The position numbers were made by a program, and so were the translations under genes. Shown here in pieces: positions 1 to 5,702 of a stretch of 6,453 nucleotides of DNA; positions within the stretch are counted from its first letter, which is position 1, and the number at the start of each line of letters is the position of its first letter. Under the pieces are notes generated by a model that worked only from the letters and a program-made list of their open reading frames with translations, searched no databases and was not told where the DNA came from. Source of the DNA: Anaerolineaceae bacterium (lineage in GTDB: Bacteria > Chloroflexota > Anaerolineae > Anaerolineales > Anaerolineaceae); NCBI GenBank assembly GCA_014860845.1, contig JACZIY010000124.1, positions 1-6,453 of the forward strand, in the 5' to 3' direction.

Positions 1-48
1 GACCTGACGATTACGAATCGTCTGCTCTGCCAACTGAGCTACGGTGGC
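1..48 (-). tRNA. tRNA-Thr (anticodon CGU), partial at window edge
   Basis: Read on the minus strand, this is the first 48 nt of a tRNA. It has a 7-nt acceptor strand GCCACCG, U8-A9, a D arm with stem GCUC/GAGC and loop AGUUGGCA, A26, and a perfect 5-bp anticodon stem GACGA/UCGUC. The anticodon loop is UUCGUAA. The anticodon CGU (plus-strand positions 13-15) reads the threonine codon ACG, and its first base falls exactly at canonical position 34. The variable loop starts AGGUC. The T arm and the 3' acceptor strand lie outside the window. The isoacceptor call rests on the anticodon; the missing 3' half could not be checked. Confidence 0.93.
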
Positions 49-57
49 ACGAGCGAG

Positions 58-86
58 ATTATATCAGGAGAAAAAACGATAGGCAA
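58..86 (-). promoter_or_regulatory. Putative promoter of the tRNA-Thr gene
   Basis: On the minus strand, TTGCCT (86 to 81) is followed after 17 nt by a perfect TATAAT (63 to 58). The -10 box ends 9 nt before the mature tRNA 5' end at 48, so transcription would start only a few bases upstream of the tRNA. The geometry fits a housekeeping sigma-70-type promoter. The -35 box matches only at TTG plus one other base, so the call is a pattern match, not proof. Confidence 0.5.
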
Positions 87-92
87 GGATTT

Positions 93-1343
93 ATGATCAA
101 CGTTGCAATGTTATCTTATCACACGTGCCCATTAGCCACACTGGGTGGAAAAGACACTGGCGGAATGAACGTTTATGTTCATCAACTTACCCGTACATTG
201 GGAAAATTAGGCGTTCGAGTAGATGTATTTACCCGATCTCAGGATGAGCATGTTCCCCATGTCCTGCACGATCTCGGATACCACAATCGTGTTGTCCATA
301 TACCCGCAGGGCCAGAAGTTCCTTTACCCAAAGCAGAATTAGAACGTTACATTCCAAAATTCGTTCAGGGAATTAAAACATTTGCAGAATCAAAGGATAT
401 TCAATATGATTTGATTCACAGTCATTATTGGATGAGTGGTTTAGCAGCAATCGAATTGTCACAATCATGGAATATTCCATTTCTTCAAATGTTTCATACA
501 CTGGTGCTTATGAAAAATAGAATAGCTCGATCGCCGCAAGAGATGGAAGGTGAATATCGAATTCTAGGTGAAAAAAAAGTAATTTCAAAAGCAAATCGTA
601 TCATTGCTGCAACATTGGCTGAGAAATCCCAATTAGAATTCTTGTATGATGCACCATCTTCAAAAATTTCTGTGATACCACCGGGTGTTGATACACGCCA
701 TTTTTATCCAATTCCAAAAGACGAAGCAAAAGAAGTAGTTGGAGTTCCAGAGAATACCCATACTATATTATTTGTTGGAAGAATCGAACCGCTGAAAGGT
801 ATCGATAACCTGATTCAAGCGATATCAATTATTCAAAAAAATGGTGAACTACGTTGTTGTCCTCACAACCTCGTTATTATAGGAGGAGAACCGGATGCTA
901 AACCAGAAGAAATGAATGCAGAGATGGCCCGATTGCAGGATATGGTGGAAGATTGTGGAATTGAGAATTTTGTAATTTTTCTTGGAAAACAGGATCAACA
1001 AATGCTGCCATATTATTATTCTGCTGCCGAAGTTGTGGTTATGCCATCTCATTATGAATCGTTTGGTATGGTCGCTTTGGAAGCGATGGCATGTGGCACA
1101 CCTGTTGTCGCTTCTCAAGTTGGTGGTCTCGCTTTTTTGGTTCGGGATGGAGAAACCGGATTTGTTGTTCCTGGAAATGATGTCCAATTGTTAGCAAGAC
1201 GATTAGTTGAATTAATAAAGGATAAAGAGTTACGCAATAAATTAGGAAGTAAGAGTGCTGAATATGCAAAATTATATGCCTGGGAAACGATCAGCGAAAA
1301 AATGATAGAAGTTTACAACCAGGTTCTTAAAAAAAATTACTAA
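93..1343 (+). CDS. Family 4 glycosyltransferase (MshA/sucrose-phosphate-synthase-like, GT-B fold)
   Basis: A 416-residue cytoplasmic GT-B glycosyltransferase, expected to transfer a sugar from a nucleotide-sugar donor with retention of configuration. The N-terminal domain opens with the usual first strand (MINVAMLSYHTCPLA) and a donor/acceptor loop GGKDTGGMNVYV at residues 18-29. This loop resembles the GG-D-GGMNVYV loop of MshA and the DTGG of sucrose-phosphate synthase. HSHYWMSG follows at 109-116. The C-terminal domain (PF00534-type) carries IPPGVD at 195-200, FVGRIEPLKG at 227-236 with the donor-phosphate Arg and Lys, and the EX7E motif (E322 and E330) in PSHYESFGMVALEAMACGTP. Length is normal and there is no signal peptide or membrane segment. 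The start at 93 matches the family N terminus; AAGGA at 85-89 is a ribosome site with unusually short spacing (3 nt). The acceptor cannot be named: inositol phosphate, fructose-6-phosphate or a glycan are all possible. It converges on the isomerase homolog with a 20-bp gap. Confidence 0.9.
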   Translation: MINVAMLSYHTCPLATLGGKDTGGMNVYVHQLTRTLGKLGVRVDVFTRSQDEHVPHVLHDLGYHNRVVHIPAGPEVPLPKAELERYIPKFVQGIKTFAESKDIQYDLIHSHYWMSGLAAIELSQSWNIPFLQMFHTLVLMKNRIARSPQEMEGEYRILGEKKVISKANRIIAATLAEKSQLEFLYDAPSSKISVIPPGVDTRHFYPIPKDEAKEVVGVPENTHTILFVGRIEPLKGIDNLIQAISIIQKNGELRCCPHNLVIIGGEPDAKPEEMNAEMARLQDMVEDCGIENFVIFLGKQDQQMLPYYYSAAEVVVMPSHYESFGMVALEAMACGTPVVASQVGGLAFLVRDGETGFVVPGNDVQLLARRLVELIKDKELRNKLGSKSAEYAKLYAWETISEKMIEVYNQVLKKNY

Positions 1344-1363
1344 ATAGTTTGATTGACTTATCA

Positions 1364-2395
1364 TTAATTTAACGAAGCAATTGGTGTTGGGTCACATTCA
1401 TAAGCAATCGCTAAATAATACGCCAGAAAATCACCAAAAAGGATAGATGTCCAAATTTGGGAAAGAATGTTCTCTCCCCTGGCAGAATACCAATCTGTTC
1501 CTAGCCCATTACACATCAATTCTTCTTTTGCCTGATCCATCATCCTTTCGATTCTTTGATCATTGAACCGCGATTTTAGAAAAACTACCATGGATTGCTG
1601 TGAAATATTTTCTGGATTATAAATTCCACTCAATGAGTGCTGCGCCATATGGTAAATATTTTCAGAATTTGATAACGCTTTAGCACTTTGATTAATCTGG
1701 TCACTCCATCGATTGGCAATGGGAACCATCACTCCCCCAGCAACAATTTTAATCCATCTTCCTACCATCTGACCTGCCAGCCTTTTAGCAGGATTCAAAG
1801 CAGCTGGAACACTAATATCATTATATTGGATAGTAGTTTCCAGACTCAATTTCACAGTCGAAATTTCTTGAGAAATATCGGGAACCAAACCCAATTTAAA
1901 CAGAATCCCATAAAGAATGAAGGTGTCATATGCTACTGTTGTTCTATCAAAAACATGATCATGTAATACCCAATGAGGGATAGATTTTGGTAAAAATTTA
2001 TTTTTTATCTTCTGATCAGCAAGCAGAATAAATATTGAACATTCTTTGTTAATTCCCTGCTCCAATAACCCCCTCATATCTTCAACATTATTATTATCCA
2101 CAACCAGCAGTAGTAAATGATCTTTTCCCTGACAACATAATGGCATTTTTTCGTCTTGAAGACCGGATAATCCGACAGGACAGCTCTCAGTCATCATCAC
2201 TCGAAGTATTTCAATCATGTTTACATTGGTAGTCACGCCTCCAACAAAAATGTGGTTTAAATGGGGAAAATTTAAATTCTGTTGTTGTTGAACAAATGTC
2301 CAACTTAATTGAATTTGATTTGCCAGATCACGAATTTTTTCGATCATTCTTTCTTGATCAATAAGTTGAATTGTCACAATATCATCAAAATTCAT
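1364..2395 (-). CDS. Divergent bifunctional phosphoglucose/phosphomannose isomerase homolog, possibly inactive
   Basis: A 343-residue protein recognised mainly by its C-terminal half, which matches the bacterial/archaeal bifunctional PGI/PMI family (SIS fold). It has an NPAKRLAGQMVGRW stretch (201-214), VPIANRWSDQINQSAK (224-239; the family usually has A-RW--Q-NENAK), and a C-terminal FGDFLAYYLA then DPTP (335-338). Active family members interconvert glucose-6-P or mannose-6-P with fructose-6-P. Several expected signatures are absent. The glycine-rich GMGGSAI-type turn is replaced by FVGGVTTNVN (50-59). The SGNTEET sugar-phosphate loop is replaced by DNNNVEDM (100-107). The NHNE segment carrying the catalytic Glu appears as AQHSLSG (251-257). 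The chain ends right after DPTPIASLN without the usual terminal Lys. An Arg of the PR-(A/S)-LG region may persist as R151. The start has a strong SD, GGAGGG (minus strand 2407-2402), 6 nt upstream. The reading frame is intact, so it is not an obvious pseudogene. Family membership is fairly sure; enzymatic activity is doubtful. Confidence 0.78.
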   Translation of the reverse strand: MNFDDIVTIQLIDQERMIEKIRDLANQIQLSWTFVQQQQNLNFPHLNHIFVGGVTTNVNMIEILRVMMTESCPVGLSGLQDEKMPLCCQGKDHLLLLVVDNNNVEDMRGLLEQGINKECSIFILLADQKIKNKFLPKSIPHWVLHDHVFDRTTVAYDTFILYGILFKLGLVPDISQEISTVKLSLETTIQYNDISVPAALNPAKRLAGQMVGRWIKIVAGGVMVPIANRWSDQINQSAKALSNSENIYHMAQHSLSGIYNPENISQQSMVVFLKSRFNDQRIERMMDQAKEELMCNGLGTDWYSARGENILSQIWTSILFGDFLAYYLAIAYECDPTPIASLN

Positions 2396-2401
2396 AAGAA
2401 A

Positions 2402-2407
2402 CCCTCC
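2402..2407 (-). promoter_or_regulatory. Strong ribosome binding site of the isomerase homolog
   Basis: The minus strand reads GGAGGG from 2407 to 2402, six nucleotides before the ATG at 2395-2393. It fixes the isomerase start and shows that a canonical Shine-Dalgarno sequence is used in this genome. That makes the absence of one before fdhD and mobA more noticeable. Confidence 0.75.
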
Positions 2408-2438
2408 ACAATGATTTTTCTTTCTTCCCTTTTCACTT

Positions 2439-2466
2439 ATGATAAAAAAGGTTAAATTATCATCAA
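2439..2466 (-). promoter_or_regulatory. Possible promoter of the isomerase homolog
   Basis: On the minus strand, TTGATG (2466 to 2461) and TATCAT (2444 to 2439) are spaced by 16 nt and lie about 44 nt upstream of the isomerase start codon. They resemble -35 and -10 boxes in an AT-rich divergent intergenic region (2396-2503), where chance matches are common. The rest of this gap holds the SD of the isomerase and a 10-bp palindrome AATTATAATT at 2481-2490. Confidence 0.35.
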
Positions 2467-2503
2467 ATTACTCAAACACTAATTATAATTGGCATACAAA
2501 AAC

Positions 2504-3268
2504 ATGGAAAAAATTAACAACATTCAACCAATTACCTTCGCTAAAGATATATGGAAAAATAGCACCCATATCCCTCCTGAAGAAAATTCCGTCATTCTAA
2601 CCGTAAATGGTGAAGCCTGGTTATCCTTTAGTTGTTCCCCATTTATGTTAGAGGAATTGGCTGTTGGTTTCCTTTACAATGAACACATTATTGATTCCAT
2701 ATCCGAAGTAGAAATTGTCAGGGTGTGCGAAAACAATAAAAATATAGATATCTGGCTTAATCATGTTGCAAATAAACCTGAAAAATGGGAAAACACCTCC
2801 GGTTGTGGAGGTGGCAAAACCAGCATGGTAAATAAAAAAGAAATCTATATCGAAAGTGATTTTCAGGTTGAACCGCAATTAGTATTTGATTTATTTTCCC
2901 TATTGCTTTCAAAACAGGAAGTTTATAAGGAAACAAGAGGGATCCATTGTTCATTATTGTCAGATGGAAAAAATTCCCACCTCATTGCTGAGGATATAGG
3001 GCGGCATAATACGATTGACAAATTAGCTGGATTATTCTTGTTTGATAAAAATCATACCTGGTCACAAAAAATCATTCTTACAACTGGAAGAATAAGTTCC
3101 GAGATGATTCAGAAAACCGCCAGATTAGGCGTTCCTATTGTTGTTTCTCGAACAAGCCCAACAAAATCATCTGTTGAATTTGCTGCTGATCACAATATAA
3201 CCTTAATTGGATATACCCGTCGTAATGAATTTACGGTCTATGCAACACCTCATAGAATAAAAACCTAG
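2504..3268 (+). CDS. fdhD: Formate dehydrogenase accessory sulfurtransferase FdhD
   Basis: A 254-residue FdhD. This cytoplasmic protein passes sulfur from a cysteine desulfurase to the Mo/W-bis-MGD cofactor and is needed for active formate dehydrogenase. Family landmarks, numbered from this start, are: SPFMLEELAVGFLYNEHII (45-63); the loop SGCGGG (99-104) with the presumed persulfide Cys101; EDIGRHNTIDK (163-173); GRISSEM (195-201); SRTSPT (215-220); and a terminal ITLIGYTR. The loop has one cysteine (CGGG), whereas E. coli FdhD has a CxxC pair; homologs with one loop cysteine are known to me, so this need not mean inactivity. Start choice: an in-frame TTG at 2489 would add five residues (MAYKN). 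ATG 2504 is preferred because the TTG lies in a TATAAT and the region before it also lacks a Shine-Dalgarno. Divergent from the isomerase homolog and overlapping the mobA stop by 4 nt on the opposite strand. With mobA and the neighbouring NADH-module genes it points to a formate dehydrogenase locus. Confidence 0.95.
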   Translation: MEKINNIQPITFAKDIWKNSTHIPPEENSVILTVNGEAWLSFSCSPFMLEELAVGFLYNEHIIDSISEVEIVRVCENNKNIDIWLNHVANKPEKWENTSGCGGGKTSMVNKKEIYIESDFQVEPQLVFDLFSLLLSKQEVYKETRGIHCSLLSDGKNSHLIAEDIGRHNTIDKLAGLFLFDKNHTWSQKIILTTGRISSEMIQKTARLGVPIVVSRTSPTKSSVEFAADHNITLIGYTRRNEFTVYATPHRIKT

Positions 3269-3864
3269 ACCTGAACGCAATTACTTTGTGCCATTTCAAG
3301 GTCTTCAGGTGTATTGATATTCACAAATGAGTCCAGGTAAGGATCAAATTCTCGCAATTGATCTTCGTATATTGGATGAACCATTGCATTTTCAAACCAG
3401 GAGATCAATCGTCTTTTACCGGACTCAATTGCATCTGTAACCAGCGGTAGGCAGTTGTTTCTTTTATAAACTGCATAAAAAGGTTCATATCCCTTTTCTG
3501 TTCTTGGGATTACCAGATCTACAGGTTTTGCTTCAAACAGATTTTTCATGAACCGGAACAAATTGGTATTGACAAATGGCAGGTCACATGCAATCACAAA
3601 AACCATTTCATTACTCGCAGAGGATAAGGCTGTATGCAACCCGGCGAGTGCCCCGTAATCCTTATAGATATCATCAAACATCTGGAGACCAAATTGTTTA
3701 TATTTTTCTGGTTTGTTTGTGGTAATGATCAGTTCATCAGCAAATGGATATAATCGTTCAATGATATTTTGGATCATTGGCTTTCCACACAACTCGACCA
3801 ACCCTTTGTCTTCTCCCATACGAGAAGATTGACCACCAGCTTGGATTACAATTGAAACATTCAT
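3265..3864 (-). CDS. mobA: Molybdenum cofactor guanylyltransferase MobA
   Basis: A 199-residue nucleotidyltransferase of the MobA family. These enzymes attach GMP from GTP to Mo-molybdopterin, giving the MGD form of the cofactor used by DMSO-reductase-family enzymes such as formate dehydrogenases. Visible motifs are: the N-terminal GTP-binding loop AGGQSSRMGEDKG (9-21); GALAGLHTAL (71-80, usually GPLAG; here Pro is Ala); ACDLPFV (92-98) with the Mg-binding Asp94; EPFYAVY (127-133); and NINTPEDL (182-189). Length is typical of MobA alone, with no fused MobB domain. The ATG at 3864 is the only start that keeps the GTP loop at the right distance from the N terminus. No Shine-Dalgarno precedes it; a TATAAT (minus strand 3878-3873) lies 8 nt upstream, hinting at a very short or absent leader. 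It shares CTAG with the end of fdhD and is divergent from the NADH-module operon (83-bp gap). Confidence 0.95.
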   Translation of the reverse strand: MNVSIVIQAGGQSSRMGEDKGLVELCGKPMIQNIIERLYPFADELIITTNKPEKYKQFGLQMFDDIYKDYGALAGLHTALSSASNEMVFVIACDLPFVNTNLFRFMKNLFEAKPVDLVIPRTEKGYEPFYAVYKRNNCLPLVTDAIESGKRRLISWFENAMVHPIYEDQLREFDPYLDSFVNINTPEDLEMAQSNCVQV

Positions 3865-3880
3865 TAGATATAATTATACT
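3846..3880 (+). promoter_or_regulatory. Candidate overlapping promoters for the nuoEF-like operon
   Basis: Two sigma-70-like arrangements are interleaved here. TTACAA (3846-3851) lies 17 nt before TATAAT (3869-3874), and TTGAAA (3852-3857) lies 17 nt before TATACT (3875-3880). Both -35 boxes lie inside the first codons of mobA on the other strand. Either would give a leader of about 60 nt before the ATG at 3948. The surrounding 83-bp gap is very AT-rich, which raises the rate of chance matches, but two ideal 17-nt spacings support a promoter here. Confidence 0.45.
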
Positions 3881-3947
3881 TAAAATAATTATATTAGAGT
3901 AATATTGTCCAAAATCCCAGATTATCATCCACTAAAAAGGAGAGTAA

Positions 3948-5702
3948 ATGAGTGAATTGGATTTAAAACCTATCCAGAAAACCATAAACCAACTGGCTCC
4001 TCAAGGAAGAACAGCGTTATTACCTCTTCTACACGAAGCGCAAGATCAATTTGGTTACATTCCAGAGACAGTTGCAGAAGAAATAGCTAAAGCACTCAAG
4101 GTCCCTATGGCTGATGTGTTTGGCGTTATCGAGTTTTATTCACTATTTTTCAAACACCCAATCGGTGAAACAGTAGTTCATGTTTGTAATGATCCAGCCT
4201 GTGCAATGGCAGGTTCAGAATCGATCTTCAAACTTCTAAACCAGAAAGAAAGTTTTAAGTTTGGTGGAGAAGTCAAACCCAGAATTACGATCGAAGTTGC
4301 AGCATGTTTAGGTTTGTGCGAACACGCACCTGCTATGTTGGTCAAAGGCCAACCCATGATCTCAAAAGATTTACAATCCTGGGAAGAAATTTTCGAGCCA
4401 TCAAGAAAAAGACCTCAGACAATTCTCGGAGGTGAAATCCACAGATTAACAAAGAATTGTGGAAAAGGTAGAAAAACAAATTTAGACCAATACCTTGAAA
4501 CGGGTGGATATTTCGGTATCAAAAAAGCTTTGAGCCTAAAGCCAGTTGAGGTGATCAAACAGGTAAAAGACTCTGGTTTAGTTGGTCGTGGAGGCGCAGC
4601 CTTCCCAACAGGTATGAAATGGGAAGGCGCAGCCAACGCTGGGGAAAAAACCAAATACCTGGTTTGTAATGGAGATGAAGCTGAACCAGGTACATTTAAA
4701 GATCGTGTTTTGATGGAAGATGATCCACACCTGATTGTTGAGGGAATGCTTATTGCTGCTTATGCAATTGGGGCTCAAAAAGGATATTTCTACATTCGTG
4801 GGGAATACCTCACGTCATACAGGCATGTAAAAGAGGCAGTGCAGGAAGCAAGAAAAGCAGGTTATCTTGGTGAAAATATACTTGGTTCTGGTTTCTCATT
4901 TGATATTGAAATAAGACGAGGTGCAGGTGCATACGTCTGTGGTGAAGAAACTGCCTTATTTGAATCCATTGAAGGCAAAAGAGGATTCCCTCGTGTAAAA
5001 CCACCATTTCCGACAACACACGGATTATTTGGCAAACCGACAGTGATCAATAACGTTGAAACCCTGGCAAATATCCCCATCATTCTCTCCATGGGAATTG
5101 AGGATTACAAATCCATTGGAACAGAAAAATCACCTGGATCAAAATTGTTCTGTCTGTCGGGAGATGTTAAAAAACCTGGATTGTATGAAGTTCCGTTTGG
5201 GGTGACCCTTCGTCATGTTATCGAAAACTTAGCAGGTGGTATGCGTTCTGACCATCCCCTTCAGGCAATTTTGATTGGTGGCGCAGCTGGAGCAATGGCT
5301 GATCCTTCCCAACTCGATGTGAGTCTTTCTTTCGAAGAATTACGCAAAGAAGGTTTACCCTTGGGTTCAGGTGTTATTACTGTGTTTGATGAAACACGGG
5401 ATTTACGAGATGTATTATTGCGACTGGCTAATTTCTTCGCAGAAGAATCTTGTGGAAAATGTTTCCCCTGTCAGATTGGTACACAAAGACAACACGAAAT
5501 CATGAAACGAATTGCAAAACGGAAGGTCAAAAATAGTGATATCAGCGATCTGGAGGATATTATTGTCACAATGACTGACTCATCCTTATGTGGATTGGGT
5601 CAGACTGCAGGTTCAGCAATAGGCAGCGCAATAAAAAAATGGCCAACATTATTTAAAAACCTGGAAACACAAAATGAATTTTCTGGAGGTCAAAATGACT
5701 GA
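3948..5702 (+). CDS. Fused NuoE-NuoF NADH dehydrogenase-type flavoprotein (diaphorase subunit)
   Basis: A 584-residue natural fusion of a NuoE-type thioredoxin-like 2Fe-2S domain and a NuoF-type FMN/NAD(H) domain. In this family FMN exchanges two electrons with NAD(P)(H) and single electrons with Fe-S clusters. Residues 1-136 are NuoE-like, with the N1a-type ligands C80, C85, C120 and C124 (C-x4-C and C-x3-C). Residues about 160-570 are NuoF-like: GLVGRGGAAFPTGMKW (210-225) for FMN; CNGDEAEPGTFKDR (240-253) and GAGAYVCGEETAL (325-337) for the NADH/FMN site; a SLBB-like segment about 400-450; and N3-type 4Fe-4S ligands C502, C505, C508 (ESCGKCFPC) and C548. The extra C-terminal ferredoxin domain of bifurcating HydB/HndC-type subunits is absent. 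AGGAG at 3938-3942, 5 nt before ATG, fixes the start. It overlaps the next gene by 8 nt, indicating translational coupling. Comparable fusions occur in NAD-dependent formate dehydrogenases (beta subunit of Methylobacterium Fdh1). A partner in a hydrogenase or another dehydrogenase is also possible. Confidence 0.93.
   Translation: MSELDLKPIQKTINQLAPQGRTALLPLLHEAQDQFGYIPETVAEEIAKALKVPMADVFGVIEFYSLFFKHPIGETVVHVCNDPACAMAGSESIFKLLNQKESFKFGGEVKPRITIEVAACLGLCEHAPAMLVKGQPMISKDLQSWEEIFEPSRKRPQTILGGEIHRLTKNCGKGRKTNLDQYLETGGYFGIKKALSLKPVEVIKQVKDSGLVGRGGAAFPTGMKWEGAANAGEKTKYLVCNGDEAEPGTFKDRVLMEDDPHLIVEGMLIAAYAIGAQKGYFYIRGEYLTSYRHVKEAVQEARKAGYLGENILGSGFSFDIEIRRGAGAYVCGEETALFESIEGKRGFPRVKPPFPTTHGLFGKPTVINNVETLANIPIILSMGIEDYKSIGTEKSPGSKLFCLSGDVKKPGLYEVPFGVTLRHVIENLAGGMRSDHPLQAILIGGAAGAMADPSQLDVSLSFEELRKEGLPLGSGVITVFDETRDLRDVLLRLANFFAEESCGKCFPCQIGTQRQHEIMKRIAKRKVKNSDISDLEDIIVTMTDSSLCGLGQTAGSAIGSAIKKWPTLFKNLETQNEFSGGQND
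5685..5690 (+). promoter_or_regulatory. Ribosome binding site that fixes the start of the NuoG/HoxU-like gene
   Basis: GGAGGT sits inside the last codons of the NuoEF-like gene, with GGAGG ending 5 nt before the ATG at 5695. It decides between this ATG and the upstream in-frame ATG at 5674, which would add MNFLEVK and has no such site. It also supports translational coupling across the 8-nt overlap. Confidence 0.8.

Noticed and set aside
571..578. Run of eight A in the glycosyltransferase as a possible programmed frameshift or phase-variation tract (another run of eight A at 1329-1336)
   Set aside because: The frame is intact across both runs with family motifs on each side, the runs are short for phase variation, and such A runs are expected in AT-rich Lys codons.
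849..1187. 112-codon open frame on the minus strand inside the glycosyltransferase gene
   Set aside because: It is antisense to conserved glycosyltransferase motifs (EX7E region); the composition looks like a codon shadow.
1344..1363. Possible bidirectional terminator between the convergent glycosyltransferase and isomerase genes
   Set aside because: Only a short imperfect TGAT/ATCA pairing is visible, with no GC-rich stem or adjoining T run.
2489..2503. TTG start for fdhD adding MAYKN
   Set aside because: It has no Shine-Dalgarno and overlaps a TATAAT box; the ATG 15 nt downstream is the more usual codon. It cannot be fully excluded.
2396..2503. Possible riboswitch or operator (for example a molybdate-responsive element) in the divergent gap before fdhD
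   Set aside because: The gap is 108 bp and AT-rich; apart from the 10-bp palindrome AATTATAATT and promoter-like hexamers I saw no structured or recognisable regulatory element.
5674..5694. Upstream in-frame ATG that would extend the NuoG-like protein by seven residues
   Set aside because: The ATG at 5695 has GGAGG at ideal spacing and gives the normal ferredoxin-domain N terminus; the extension lies over that ribosome site and inside the NuoEF gene.
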